The position numbers were made by a program, and so were the translations under genes. Below, one piece after another: positions 25,978-34,801 of a DNA stretch of 64,000 nucleotides (position 1 is its first letter; each line of letters begins with the position of its first letter). The notes beneath the pieces were generated by a model. It was not told where the DNA came from, searched no databases, and worked only from the letters and a program-made list of their open reading frames with translations. The stretch is from Collinsella sp. AK_207A (GTDB lineage Bacteria > Actinomycetota > Coriobacteriia > Coriobacteriales > Coriobacteriaceae), in NCBI RefSeq assembly GCF_902501965.1, contig NZ_CABWID010000014.1, forward strand, positions 235,962 to 299,961, written 5' to 3'.

Positions 25978-26508
25978 CTAGATCTCCATGACCTCTGCTT
26001 CTTTGACCTGCAGCATCTCATCAACCTTCTTGACGTAGTCGTCGGTGTGCTTCTGGACCTTGGCCTGCTCGCGGCGGATCTCGTCCTCGGTAAGCTCCTC
26101 ATCGCGCTCGAGCTTGCCGTTGGCCTCGCGACGGATGTTGCGGATGCCGACCTTAGCCTGCTCGGCCAGCTCGCGGCACTCCTTGACGAGACCGCGACGA
26201 CGCTCCTCGGTGGGCGCCGGGAACGGCAGGCGCACCACAATGCCGTCGGAGTTGGGGGTGATGCCCAGATCGCTCGCGGAAACAGCCTTCATGATGGCGT
26301 TCACGAGCGCCTTGTCCCACGGCTCGATGACAAGCAGATGAGCCTCGGGGGTCTTGATGGCGGCAACCTGCGTGATGGGCGTGGCGACACCGTAGTAATC
26401 CACCGTGATGTCGTTCAGCACGTTGGCGTTGGCGCGACCGGTGCGGACTTTGGCGAAGTTGTGCTTCAGGGACTCGAGCGTCTTGTCCATGTTCTGGGTG
26501 ATGTCCAT
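25978..26508 (-). CDS. frr: Ribosome recycling factor
   Basis: 176 residues. Splits post-termination ribosomes with EF-G. Seen: KVRTGRANANVL (21-32), VDYYGVATPI, and the long C-terminal helix with RNIRREANGKLERD. Slightly shorter than the usual 185 because the N-terminus is compact. AGGAGG 8 nt before ATG. Follows pyrH by 3 bp, the conserved rpsB-tsf-pyrH-frr order. Confidence 0.97.
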   Translation of the reverse strand: MDITQNMDKTLESLKHNFAKVRTGRANANVLNDITVDYYGVATPITQVAAIKTPEAHLLVIEPWDKALVNAIMKAVSASDLGITPNSDGIVVRLPFPAPTEERRRGLVKECRELAEQAKVGIRNIRREANGKLERDEELTEDEIRREQAKVQKHTDDYVKKVDEMLQVKEAEVMEI

Positions 26509-26511
26509 GGT

Positions 26512-27234
26512 CTAATCCTCCTGATAGACGACGGTACCGACGGGTTCGCCGGTCAAAGCCTTCTTGATGTTGTCGTCCCCGTCGATGTTGAGGACGATGA
26601 TGGGCATGTGGTTGTCCTGGCAGAGCGCTGTGGCCGTGGAGTCCATGACCTGGAGGCCGCGGACGAGTACCTCATGGTAGCTGATGGACTCGAAGCGCGT
26701 GGCGTCGTCGTTGGCCACGGGGTCCATATCGTAGATGCCGTCGACCTTGGTGGCCTTGAGCAGGCAGTCGGCACCGATCTCGCAGGCGCGGAGCGCAGCG
26801 GCGGTATCCGTGGTGAAGTACGGGTTGCCGGAACCGGCGGCGAAGATGACGATATCGCCCTTGGAGAGATGGTTCATCGCGCGCCGACGGATGTAGGGCT
26901 CGCAGACCTCGTTCATGGCGATGGCGCTCATGACGCGGCAGGAGCAACCCTGCTGTTCGAAGGCATCCTGCAGCGCAAGCGCGTTCATGACCGTGGCGAG
27001 CATACCCATGTAATCGGCCTGGGCGCGGTCCATGCCCTTGGCGGACCCGGCGAGGCCGCGGAAGATGTTGCCCCCGCCGACGACGATGCCGACCTCGACC
27101 CCGTCATCGTGCAGCTCCTTGATCTGGCGGGCGAGCCGCTCGGTCACGCTTGGATCGATACCGTAACCGCCGTCTCCCATCAGGGCCTCGCCGGATAGCT
27201 TGAGCAGCACGCGCTCGTATCGGTAGTCAGACAA
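26512..27234 (-). CDS. pyrH: Uridylate kinase
   Basis: 240 residues. Phosphorylates UMP. Seen: LKLSGEAL (9-16), [26 protein letters not shown], and [14 protein letters not shown] [19 protein letters not shown] chose TTG 27234 because GGAGG lies 7 nt upstream and the length then fits the family; ATG 27258 in frame has no ribosome site. Preceded by its own promoter. Confidence 0.96.
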   Translation of the reverse strand: MSDYRYERVLLKLSGEALMGDGGYGIDPSVTERLARQIKELHDDGVEVGIVVGGGNIFRGLAGSAKGMDRAQADYMGMLATVMNALALQDAFEQQGCSCRVMSAIAMNEVCEPYIRRRAMNHLSKGDIVIFAAGSGNPYFTTDTAAALRACEIGADCLLKATKVDGIYDMDPVANDDATRFESISYHEVLVRGLQVMDSTATALCQDNHMPIIVLNIDGDDNIKKALTGEPVGTVVYQED

Positions 27235-27265
27235 CGCGGGTCCTCCTTCAGTAGGCATTTCATCT

Positions 27266-27274
27266 ATTGTATCA
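27266..27274 (-). promoter_or_regulatory. Extended -10 promoter of pyrH
   Basis: TGATACAAT (TACAAT at 27266-27271, TG at 27273-27274); no good -35. It lies just after the tsf terminator, giving a leader of about 25 nt. Confidence 0.6.
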
Positions 27275-27295
27275 GGGTTGCCCTGGGCACCCATG

Positions 27296-27331
27296 AAAAA
27301 GCAGGCCGGGGGGTGGATACCCACAGCCTGC
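27296..27331 (-). terminator. Terminator of rpsB-tsf
   Basis: Stem GCAGGC/GCCTGC (27301-27306, 27326-27331) with inner GTGG/CCAC pairing, followed on the minus strand by TTTTT (27296-27300). Confidence 0.85.
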
Positions 27332-27355
27332 TCGTAAGGCATCTGCTCGTTGTGG

Positions 27356-28225
27356 CTACTCGCCGCGGGTCAGACGGTCGAAACCCTTGACGACGATGGT
27401 GTCGCCGAGCTCCTTGGAGACCTTCTGGGCGTAGGCCTTGATGGTCATGCTGGAATCCTTGATGAACTCCTGCTCGGTGAGGACGGAACCCTTGTAGAAC
27501 TTCTCCAGGCGGCCGATGGCCATCTTCTCCTGGATGGCCTCGGGCTTGCCGGACTCGGCAGCCTGGGCCATGTAGATCTCCTTCTCGTGGGCCACCACGT
27601 CGGCGGGCACGTCCTCGCGCACGGCGCAGATGGGAGCGGCCGCGGCGATCTGGAGGGCGACGTCGTGGGCGAAGGTCTTGAAGGCCTCGGCCTCGGCGGT
27701 CTCGGCCTTCTCGAAGCCGAACTCGGCGAGGACGCCGATCTTGCCGCCCATGTGGATGTAGCTGGAAAGCGCGCCGGCCTCGGTGGAGCGGACGGTGAAG
27801 CGGGCGATCTTCATATTCTCACCCATAACGTGGATGAGCTCGGTCAACTCGGCCTCAACGGTCTCCTCACCCATCTTGGCGGCGAGCAGCTCCTCGACGG
27901 TCGCGGGCTTGGCCTCGGCGGCCACCTTGGCAACGTCGGCAATGAAGCCGGTGAACTTGGGGTTGGAGGCCACGAAGTCGGTCTCGCAGGAGACCTCGAC
28001 GAGCGCGCCGGTCTTGGCGTCCTCGGACACGAAGGCGTTCACAGCCCCCTCGTTGGTGGCACGGCCGGCCTTCTTGGCGGCGGCGGCCAGACCCTTCTTG
28101 CGCATGATGTCGACGGCGGCGTCCATGTCGCCCTCGGCCTCGACGAGCGCCTTCTTGCACTCCATCATGCCGGAGCCGGTCATCTCGCGGAGCTCCTTGA
28201 CCATAGCGGCGGTAATCTGGGCCAT
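27356..28225 (-). CDS. tsf: Elongation factor Ts
   Basis: 289 residues. Nucleotide exchange factor for EF-Tu. Seen: UBA-like N-terminus with [19 protein letters not shown] (8-26), the core TDFVASN (about 81-87) and the C-terminal half of the full-length (non-mitochondrial) type. AAAGG 7-8 nt before ATG. Separated from rpsB by a strong hairpin. Confidence 0.97.
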   Translation of the reverse strand: MAQITAAMVKELREMTGSGMMECKKALVEAEGDMDAAVDIMRKKGLAAAAKKAGRATNEGAVNAFVSEDAKTGALVEVSCETDFVASNPKFTGFIADVAKVAAEAKPATVEELLAAKMGEETVEAELTELIHVMGENMKIARFTVRSTEAGALSSYIHMGGKIGVLAEFGFEKAETAEAEAFKTFAHDVALQIAAAAPICAVREDVPADVVAHEKEIYMAQAAESGKPEAIQEKMAIGRLEKFYKGSVLTEQEFIKDSSMTIKAYAQKVSKELGDTIVVKGFDRLTRGE

Positions 28226-28254
28226 GTTAAATCCTTTCTTTTGGTAAGAAACGG

Positions 28255-28306
28255 AAAAAACGCGGTTCCGACCTCACCGGAACCTCCGGCGGGTGCCGGA
28301 ACCGCG
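28255..28306 (-). terminator. Partial terminator between rpsB and tsf
   Basis: Stem CGCGGTTCCG/CGGAACCGCG (28261-28270, 28297-28306) followed on the minus strand by TTTTTT. No separate tsf promoter is obvious, so it may lower tsf relative to rpsB rather than stop all transcription. Confidence 0.8.
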
Positions 28307-28333
28307 CACGAACCTAGGGTATGCGAACGGGCG

Positions 28334-29107
28334 CTACTCGGCAGCGGGAGCCTCGACAGCCTCGGCCTCGGCGGGAGCGGCCTCAGCGACGGGAGCGGCC
28401 ATCTCGGACTCTGAGATCTGCTCCTTGCCGGAACCGGCGAGGCAGGCGTCGGCGAACAGGTCGCACATGAGGGAGATAGCGGAGATGGCATCGTCGTTGC
28501 AGGGCACGCCGTACTCCACGTTGTCGGGATCGGAGTTGGTGTCGATCAGCGCGACCACGGGGATGCCGAGGCGCTGGGCCTCCTTGATGGCGTTCTCCTC
28601 GCGGTTGGTGTCGATGACGAAGAGCGCCTGAGGCAGGGCCTTGAGATCGCGGGCGCCACCGAGGTTGGTCTGCAGCTTGGCGAGCTCCTTGCCAAGAACG
28701 GCCTGCTCCTTCTTGACGCGCAGCGCCATGGAACCGTCGGCGACCATGCCCTCGAGCTCCTCCATGCGGTTGATGCGGGAGCGGATGGTCACGAAGTTGG
28801 TGAGCATGCCGCCCAGCCAGCGCTGGTTGATGTAGGGCATGCCGGCGCGCTCGGCGGCGGACTTCACGGCCTCCTGAGCCTGCTTCTTGGTGCCAACGAA
28901 GAGTACCTTGCCGCCCTTGGCGGTAACGCCCTTGAGGAAGCTGTAGGCGCGGTCGGCCTCCATGATGGTCTGCTTGAGGTCGAGGATGTAGATGCCGTTG
29001 CGCTCACCGAAGATGAACGGCTTCATCTTGGGGTTCCAGCGACGGGTCTGGTGACCGAAGTGGCAGCCAGCCTCGAGCAGCGTGCGGATATTGATCTTGG
29101 TAGCCAT
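28334..29107 (-). CDS. rpsB: 30S ribosomal protein S2
   Basis: 257 residues. Seen: LLEAGCHFGHQTRRWNPKM (9-27), FGERNGIYILDL, VGTKKQAQEAV, QRWLGGMLTNF and PVVALIDTNSDPD. The C-terminus (about 232-257) is an Ala/Glu-rich tail. AGGAGG 6 nt before ATG 29107. First gene of rpsB-tsf with its own promoter and leader. Confidence 0.98.
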   Translation of the reverse strand: MATKINIRTLLEAGCHFGHQTRRWNPKMKPFIFGERNGIYILDLKQTIMEADRAYSFLKGVTAKGGKVLFVGTKKQAQEAVKSAAERAGMPYINQRWLGGMLTNFVTIRSRINRMEELEGMVADGSMALRVKKEQAVLGKELAKLQTNLGGARDLKALPQALFVIDTNREENAIKEAQRLGIPVVALIDTNSDPDNVEYGVPCNDDAISAISLMCDLFADACLAGSGKEQISESEMAAPVAEAAPAEAEAVEAPAAE

Positions 29108-29180
29108 GTTTACCTCCTGTGGTTTGCCTCCGCGCGAGGTCAGCCTCGAGTGCCACCCGGGCTTAGCTACCAGGCCCGGG
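29108..29180 (-). ncRNA. Structured rpsB leader (candidate S2 autoregulatory element)
   Basis: The leader between the promoter and rpsB folds into GTGCC...GGCAC-type pairing with GCCCGGG/CCCGGGC (29149-29180 region) and a smaller GAGGCT/AGCCTC-like stem nearer the ribosome site. r-Protein genes often carry such leaders; no named family was recognised here. Confidence 0.4.
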
Positions 29181-29244
29181 CACCACAGCGCCACGAGTAG
29201 TCGCGCGTGCGTGATGGATGCTGTGCTTGTGCACAACGGCCGAT

Positions 29245-29273
29245 ATGATAGCAGCTACGTTACCGGTGCGCAA
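29245..29273 (-). promoter_or_regulatory. Promoter of rpsB-tsf
   Basis: -35 TTGCGC (29268-29273), 17-nt spacer, extended -10 TGCTATCAT (TATCAT at 29245-29250). Leader about 130 nt. Confidence 0.75.
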
Positions 29274-29294
29274 CGCGGCCGCGAGGCTCGCAAT

Positions 29295-30251
29295 TTATCC
29301 ATCCGCCCTCGGGTGCGCCTGCTGTACCGCAGATTTCAGGCGGTCGGGGGTGAGATGGGTGTAGAGCTGCGTGGTGGAGAGACTCGCATGGCCGAGCAGC
29401 TCCTGCACCACGCGAAGGTCGGCGCCCCCGGCGAGCATATCCGTCGCGAAGGTGTGCCGCATGGCATGCGGGGTGATATCGGCGGGGATGCCCGCAACGA
29501 GGGCCAGTTTGCGGAAGCGATACCTGAGCGCAGCGGCGTCCATACGGTTTCCGCGCTTCGAGATGAAAAGGGGCCTGCGCTCGGCGTCGCGCTCGTGGCG
29601 TCCGGACATCTCCAGGAGCGCGGGCCTGCCCTCGTCGAGATATGCTTCCACGGCATTGAGGGCGCGCCGGTACACGGGGACGATGCGCTCCTTCGAACCC
29701 TTGCCGAAGAGTCGCACCGTCCGGCCGGGGAAGTCGAGGGAGGCGATGTCGAGCCCTGAAAGCTCCGAGATGCGCGCGCCCGTCGCGTAGAAGAGCTCGA
29801 GCATGCAGGCATCTCGCAGCCCCTCCGGGGTAGTCGCGTCCGGCGCTGCAAGCAAGTCGTCTATCTGACGGGCCGCGAGCGTGCGCGGGAGGTCGTGCGG
29901 CGTCTTCGGGGTGATGAGCGCCGAGGCCGGATCCTCGTCCGAGACGCCCTCGAGTACGAGCCAGCGAAAGAACGTCCGGATGGCGGAGAGGTGGGCCGCG
30001 ATGGTTCGCGGCGCGTAGCGGGCCTGGCGAAGCTCCCCCAAGTAGCGCCTCAGCTCGCGCACGTCGGGGTGGAGCGCGTCAACCTGGACTCGGTCCGTCC
30101 AGCGCACGTAGGCCTCGAGGTGCTGACCGTACGCGCGCACCGTGTTGGGCGAGAGGCCCGAGACGCCGGCGACGTAGGCCACGAAGTCGTCGACGGCGTC
30201 GAGCGGCTGCAGGGTTTGATCGGCCCTCGCGTTGGGTGAGCAGTCGTCCAA
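29295..30251 (-). CDS. xerC: Tyrosine recombinase, XerC/XerD type
   Basis: 318 residues. Site-specific recombinase that resolves chromosome dimers at dif. Seen: N-terminal SAM-like core-binding domain (about 18-110), and catalytic residues Arg in GARISEL, Lys in GKGSKER, HAMRHTFA (His, Arg), LGHAS and Tyr in STTQLYTHL. The TTG start at 30251 is tentative. Position between trmFO and rpsB matches Firmicutes xerC, so it is a housekeeping gene rather than a phage integrase. Confidence 0.9.
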   Translation of the reverse strand: MDDCSPNARADQTLQPLDAVDDFVAYVAGVSGLSPNTVRAYGQHLEAYVRWTDRVQVDALHPDVRELRRYLGELRQARYAPRTIAAHLSAIRTFFRWLVLEGVSDEDPASALITPKTPHDLPRTLAARQIDDLLAAPDATTPEGLRDACMLELFYATGARISELSGLDIASLDFPGRTVRLFGKGSKERIVPVYRRALNAVEAYLDEGRPALLEMSGRHERDAERRPLFISKRGNRMDAAALRYRFRKLALVAGIPADITPHAMRHTFATDMLAGGADLRVVQELLGHASLSTTQLYTHLTPDRLKSAVQQAHPRADG

Positions 30252-30271
30252 AGGTAAGCCCGCCCCCCCTC

Positions 30272-31621
30272 TTACAGCCGGATCGAGGGATGGTTTTGAT
30301 CGAACAAATCGGAGCGCGTGGCGAGGTACGCGGCAAGGTCCGCCTCCGCCCGCGCGGCATAGGCGGCGTAGCGGTCGCGCTTGGAACGGCGCTTTCCGTC
30401 TTCGAGGGACGGCACGATGCCGAAGTTCACGTGCATGGGCTGGTAGGACTCCGTTGCCGGATCCGTGGCGTAGGCGACGAGCGAGCCGAGGGCACCCGTG
30501 CGCGGGAGCTGCACGGCGGGCACTCCGGCGAGCTCAGCGGCCGTGTTGAGCGCGGCGAGGAGTCCGGACGCCACCGCTTCCAGGTAGCCTTCGGTGCCGG
30601 TGATCTGCCCCGCAAGGCGGACGCGCGTCCCGGGGACGGCGAAGGTGGCATCGAGTACGTGCGGGGCATCGACGAAGGTATTCCGGTGCATGACGCCGTA
30701 GCGGAAGAACTCCGCGTTCTCCAAGCCGGGAATCATGCGAAAGACGCGGCGCTGCTCTCCGAAGGTGAGGTTGGTCTGGAAGCCGACGAGGTTATAGGCC
30801 GTATGCTCGGCGTTCTCGGTGCGCAGCTGGACCGCGGCCCAGGGCCTCCTGCCGGTCCGAGGATCCGTGAGTCCCACGGGCTTCATCGCACCGAAGCGGA
30901 TTGCGTCCGTGCCGGTGCGCGCGACCTCCTCGGCGGGCTGACAGGCCTGGAAGAGCTCGCGGCGCTCGAAGTCCTTCAGGACCACGCGCTCCGCCGAGGT
31001 GAGCGCCTCGATGAACGCCTCGTATTCCTCCTTGGTGAAGGGCGCGTTGAGGTAGTCACCCGTGCCCTCCTCCCCGTAGCGCGACTGCGTGAAGAGGACG
31101 TCCATGTCGAGGGTCGAAGCGTCGACGATGGGGGCGGCGGCGTCGAAGAACGAGAGGGCGTCGCCGCCGACGAGCCGCTGGATCTGCGCGGAGAGGGCCG
31201 GTGCGCACAAGGGACCCGCAGCGATGACGCAGGGGCCGTCCGGCAGCTCGGTAACCTCATGGCGTACGACCTCGATCGCAGGCCGCGCGGCAACCTCCCG
31301 CTCCACGAGCTCGGAGAACCGATGGCGGTCGACCGCGAGCGCACCGCCCGCGGGCACCGCGGAGCGCCGGGCGCAATCGAGGAGGACCGAGCCCATCATC
31401 GCGAGCTCGAGCTTAAGAAGGCCCGCCGCGGAGTCGGGGCGCGTGGACTTGAAGGAGTTCGAGCACACGAGCTCGGCGAGGTTGCCGGTATGGTGCGCGG
31501 GCGAAAGCGTGTCAGGGCGCATCTCGTGCAGGCGGACGCGCACGCCACGGTCGGCGAGCTGGCAGGCGCACTCGCAGCCGGCAAGGCCGCCCCCGATGAC
31601 GTCGATCACGACAGACTCCAT
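30272..31621 (-). CDS. trmFO: tRNA m5U54 methyltransferase, folate-dependent
   Basis: 449 residues. FAD and methylenetetrahydrofolate enzyme forming T54 in the tRNA T-loop. Seen: FAD-binding IGGGLAGCECA (6-16), the catalytic-cysteine segment ELVCSNSFKS (about 48-57), FQACQPAEEVA (second conserved Cys) and LRTENAEHTAYNLVGFQTNL. ATG 31621 has AGGGG 7 nt upstream. Most actinobacteria use other routes to T54, so this supports a Coriobacteriia origin. Confidence 0.95.
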   Translation of the reverse strand: MESVVIDVIGGGLAGCECACQLADRGVRVRLHEMRPDTLSPAHHTGNLAELVCSNSFKSTRPDSAAGLLKLELAMMGSVLLDCARRSAVPAGGALAVDRHRFSELVEREVAARPAIEVVRHEVTELPDGPCVIAAGPLCAPALSAQIQRLVGGDALSFFDAAAPIVDASTLDMDVLFTQSRYGEEGTGDYLNAPFTKEEYEAFIEALTSAERVVLKDFERRELFQACQPAEEVARTGTDAIRFGAMKPVGLTDPRTGRRPWAAVQLRTENAEHTAYNLVGFQTNLTFGEQRRVFRMIPGLENAEFFRYGVMHRNTFVDAPHVLDATFAVPGTRVRLAGQITGTEGYLEAVASGLLAALNTAAELAGVPAVQLPRTGALGSLVAYATDPATESYQPMHVNFGIVPSLEDGKRRSKRDRYAAYAARAEADLAAYLATRSDLFDQNHPSIRL

Positions 31622-31634
31622 ATACGAACCCCTC

Positions 31635-32576
31635 TCAGCGTAATTTACCTCCAGCATTGTGCCCGAACGGCGTGCGTGCGAGGAGCGCGATTTTCGTCGG
31701 CGCAAAACGTCCGTCAAGAAGTCGTTCGATCAGCCCTCGAACCATAAGATCCGAGAGGAAGGTGAGGCATGCCCGCGCGTCCATCTCAAGCATGCGCGCG
31801 AGCTCATCGGCCCGCATGGGACTCGCGATAAGTGCCTCGACCACGCACTCCGCACGATCGTCGAGGTCCGGGACTCCGTCTACCCGCGGCCTCGAGAATC
31901 GCAACGTGCCGTAGATGCGCGAGATGGCCATCTCCAGATCTTCCTCATCGGCGATGCAGGTGGCGCCGAGCCCAATGAGGTGGTTGCTTCCGCGCGACTG
32001 CGGCGAGAGGATCGATCCCGGGACCGCGAGCAGCTCGCGACCGAGGTCCATGGCCGTCTCGGCCGTGCTGAACGTGCCCGAGGGAAGCCCCGCCTCGGTG
32101 ATCATCACGGCGCTCGAGAGCGCGGCGATCACCCGGTTCCGCCTGGGAAATGCCCATTTGCGTGGCGGCGAGCCCCAAGGGTCGAGCGAGAGGATGAGCC
32201 CTCCGGCCTCGATGGTTCGCGCGAGCAGCGTCGCCGATGAGCGCGGGTAGACCACGTCCGCCCCGCAGCCGAGCACGGCGATGTGAACGCCTCCCGCGTC
32301 GAGCGCGGCGGTGCCCGCAGCCGCATCGCAACCGCGGGCACCGCCCGATACCACGGCCACGCTCGACTGCGCCGCCACACGCCCGGCGATCTCGGCAACG
32401 GCGATCCCGTAGGGCGTGGCCGAGCGCGCACCGATCACGGCCAACGCAGGCGCGTTCAAGACATCGAGGTTCCCCCAGGCGTAGAGGCGCTCGGGAGCGT
32501 CTTCCAGCTCACGCACGCCGTCGGGAAAGCGCTCGTCATCGAGGGTAAGCTCAAACCGGCTCGAGTTATCAGGCAT
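31635..32576 (-). CDS. dprA: DNA-processing protein DprA (Smf)
   Basis: 313 residues. Binds incoming single-stranded DNA and loads RecA during transformation. Seen: Rossmann-like core with VIGARSATPYG (47-57), VSGGARGCDAAAG (75-87), VYPR, FPRRNRVIAAL and SGTFSTAETAMDLGRELLAVPG; C-terminal winged helix (about 235-295). The usual N-terminal SAM domain is missing. The 8-bp overlap with comM shows coupling. Confidence 0.94.
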   Translation of the reverse strand: MPDNSSRFELTLDDERFPDGVRELEDAPERLYAWGNLDVLNAPALAVIGARSATPYGIAVAEIAGRVAAQSSVAVVSGGARGCDAAAGTAALDAGGVHIAVLGCGADVVYPRSSATLLARTIEAGGLILSLDPWGSPPRKWAFPRRNRVIAALSSAVMITEAGLPSGTFSTAETAMDLGRELLAVPGSILSPQSRGSNHLIGLGATCIADEEDLEMAISRIYGTLRFSRPRVDGVPDLDDRAECVVEALIASPMRADELARMLEMDARACLTFLSDLMVRGLIERLLDGRFAPTKIALLARTPFGHNAGGKLR

Positions 32577-34104
32577 GAGAGGACCTTCCCTGGTACATGG
32601 AGGCTTCGAGCACGTGCTCGCACGCGACCTCCTTAGATTCCTCGATATCCGCGATGGTGCGCGCCACCCGGCACAGGCGGACGATGCCGCGCCCGGTCAG
32701 GTGGACCCGACGGGCGATCTCCAGCAGCGAGCAGCGTGCCCGCGCATCGAGCTCAAACGGCGCGATCGCGCCCTCGATGCCCTTACCCGCGCACTGGCCT
32801 CTCCCACTGTCGACCCGACGCCTTCTACGCTGGGCCGCGAACTCTCTCCCACCCTTGACGATGGTCGCAAGGTCCTTCGATGAGAGCCCGCGCTCCCCTT
32901 CCACGATGAGTTTGGGATCCGGTCGTTGGATGTCGAGCATCAGGTCGATGCGGTCCGCAAGGGGCCCGCCAAGCTTTGCCTGGTAGCGCTCGACGGCGTA
33001 GGGCGGGCAGGTGCACGCAACCTCGCGATCGCCCAGATACCCGCAGGGACACGGGTTACTCGCCGCAAGCAGTTGGAACCGGGCGGGAAAGGTGTAGGCC
33101 CCCTCGGCCCGGACAATACGCACGCTTCCCCGCTCCATCGGCTGCCTGAGCGACTGGAGCACGGTGGAAGGGAACTCGGCGAGCTCATCCAAGAAGAGAA
33201 CGCCCCCGTGTGCCAGACTGATCTCTCCGGGATGCACCGGGCGCCCGCCGCCCACCAGACCCGCTGTCGAGATGCTGTGGTGCGGGCTCCGGAACGGCCG
33301 CTCCCCTTGCAGAAGCCGGGAGACATCACCCTCCATCACGGAATGGATGCGCAGCGCCTCCTGCCGCTCGCTCTCGCCGATGGGCGGCAAGATGGTGGTC
33401 ATGCGACGCGCGAGCATGGTCTTCCCCGCTCCCGGGGAACCGACCATGAGCATGCCGAGTCCGCCCGTCGCCGCGATGGCCAGGGCCCGCTTCGCCACCT
33501 CCTGCCCGATCACGTCGGCGAAGTCGAGCGAATCATGGGAGTGCCCGTCGGTTAGCGCGGAGGCATGGTTCGTAAACGCCCGTAACGACTCACCCGCCCC
33601 GCGGCGCAGATCCCCCACGTGTTCGAGGAAGGTGGCCGTTACGCCCTCGAGCTCAACATGATCGCTCGAGAACCCGCCCACGAGGGTGAGCCCCTCCTCG
33701 CGGGCGAGCAGGGCGTAGGGCACCTCCGCGCGCATGGGCAGGACGCCGCCGTCGAGCGCGAGCTCGCCGTTGAACAGGCACTGGTCGAGTCCGGCCTTGG
33801 GAATCTGCCCCGATATGGCGAGAATCGCGACCATGATGGGCAGGTCGAAGCCCGTGCCCGTCTTGCGCATATCCCCAGGCGCCAGGTTGACCGTGATGTT
33901 CCTTCGCGGCATCTCGTACCCACCGGCATGGAGCGCGGAGCGGATGCGGACGCGCGCATCCATGACCGCGGTATCGCCGAGCCCGACGATGCAGATACCA
34001 GGAATGCTGCCCGTCATCGACACCTCGACCGTGACGGGCACGGCCTCGACGCCCCTGATGCAGGCGGCATGCACCGCGAACGTTGTGTCCGACGCCGCGC
34101 TCAT
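32569..34104 (-). CDS. comM: ComM/YifB family Mg-chelatase-like AAA+ ATPase
   Basis: 511 residues. Hexameric helicase that extends integrated DNA during natural transformation where studied. Seen: N-terminal Lon-like S5 domain (GLGDTAVMDARVRIRSAL), Walker A GSPGAGKTMLARR (about 211-223), PFRSPHHSIS, GEISLAHGGVLFLDEL with Walker B, NPCPCGY(L)GD and the C-terminal helicase part. ATG 34104 overlaps yraN stop by 4 bp. Confidence 0.94.
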   Translation of the reverse strand: MSAASDTTFAVHAACIRGVEAVPVTVEVSMTGSIPGICIVGLGDTAVMDARVRIRSALHAGGYEMPRRNITVNLAPGDMRKTGTGFDLPIMVAILAISGQIPKAGLDQCLFNGELALDGGVLPMRAEVPYALLAREEGLTLVGGFSSDHVELEGVTATFLEHVGDLRRGAGESLRAFTNHASALTDGHSHDSLDFADVIGQEVAKRALAIAATGGLGMLMVGSPGAGKTMLARRMTTILPPIGESERQEALRIHSVMEGDVSRLLQGERPFRSPHHSISTAGLVGGGRPVHPGEISLAHGGVLFLDELAEFPSTVLQSLRQPMERGSVRIVRAEGAYTFPARFQLLAASNPCPCGYLGDREVACTCPPYAVERYQAKLGGPLADRIDLMLDIQRPDPKLIVEGERGLSSKDLATIVKGGREFAAQRRRRRVDSGRGQCAGKGIEGAIAPFELDARARCSLLEIARRVHLTGRGIVRLCRVARTIADIEESKEVACEHVLEASMYQGRSSHA

Positions 34105-34634
34105 ATGCCGGCTTCCCAATCGAAGGCGCCCACGATATGGTGCACGCGGCTCAAGCGCTTTGGCAGGACCGTAACGGCGATGACATCGAAGCGGACGCTC
34201 GGGAGCGGGAAGTTCTGCATGACGTAGCACGCGGCGATACGGCGGTAGCGGCGGCGCTTCTTCTTGTTCACCGCCTCTTCAGGGTAGACGCCATCGTCAA
34301 AGCGCTCGCGTCGCCTCGTCTTGACCTCGACCATCACGATGCACTCAGCGGCCGGGTCGTAGGCGACGATATCGGCCTCGCCCTCGGGACAGCGATAGTT
34401 GCGCTCGACGATCTCGTACCCGATGCTCTCGAGGTGCGCGACCGCGATCTGCTCGCCCAGGTCGCCGAGCTCCTTGGTAGTCAGCTCCTCAACGGATGGC
34501 TCGGCATCGGCCGGAGCGGTCCCCTGTTCCGGCTGACCTTGCAGCTCCGGTTCCCGCTCCGCGGCCTCCTCCCCCTCGCTCTCAACCATCTTCTGGACGA
34601 AGTACAGCTCGGTACTGCTCGTGACGAACTTCAT
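34101..34634 (-). CDS. yraN: YraN (UPF0102) nuclease-fold protein
   Basis: 177 residues. Restriction-endonuclease-like fold with the GEADIVAYD...EVKTRR motif (Asp near 97, Glu/Lys near 113-115) characteristic of UPF0102; the biochemical role is not established. Here it has an unusual acidic and Gln-rich N-terminal extension of about 50 residues before LGDLGEQIA. ATG 34634 with GGGAG 5 nt upstream. First gene of yraN-comM-dprA-trmFO-xerC. Confidence 0.9.
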   Translation of the reverse strand: MKFVTSSTELYFVQKMVESEGEEAAEREPELQGQPEQGTAPADAEPSVEELTTKELGDLGEQIAVAHLESIGYEIVERNYRCPEGEADIVAYDPAAECIVMVEVKTRRRERFDDGVYPEEAVNKKKRRRYRRIAACYVMQNFPLPSVRFDVIAVTVLPKRLSRVHHIVGAFDWEAGI

Positions 34635-34681
34635 GGGCGCTCCCTTCACTCGGTGGTGGGGAGAGTGTCCACCCGGCAATC

Positions 34682-34719
34682 TGAACTAGATTCCGCTTGA
34701 ACTTGCAAATCGCTGAACT
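34682..34719. repeat. Three TGAACT motifs with exact 16-bp period upstream of yraN-comM-dprA
   Basis: TGAACT begins at 34682, 34698 and 34714; the outer two sit in identical 13-mers CTGAACTAGATTC (34681-34693, 34713-34725). The array lies in the 167-bp gap before yraN, next to a possible -10 (GACACT, 34664-34669). The rest of this gap toward rnhB shows nothing else I can name. Confidence 0.7.
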
Positions 34720-34801
34720 AGATTCGACGGGGATTCCGAGACATCTGATATGCGCAGGTCAGCGGACAGCTTCGTGCGCCTCCACGACCCGGCGGTCGCC
34801 G

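Noticed and set aside
29295..30251. Phage or island integrase
   Set aside because: Context (trmFO-xerC-rpsB) is that of chromosomal XerC, with no att repeats or phage genes nearby.
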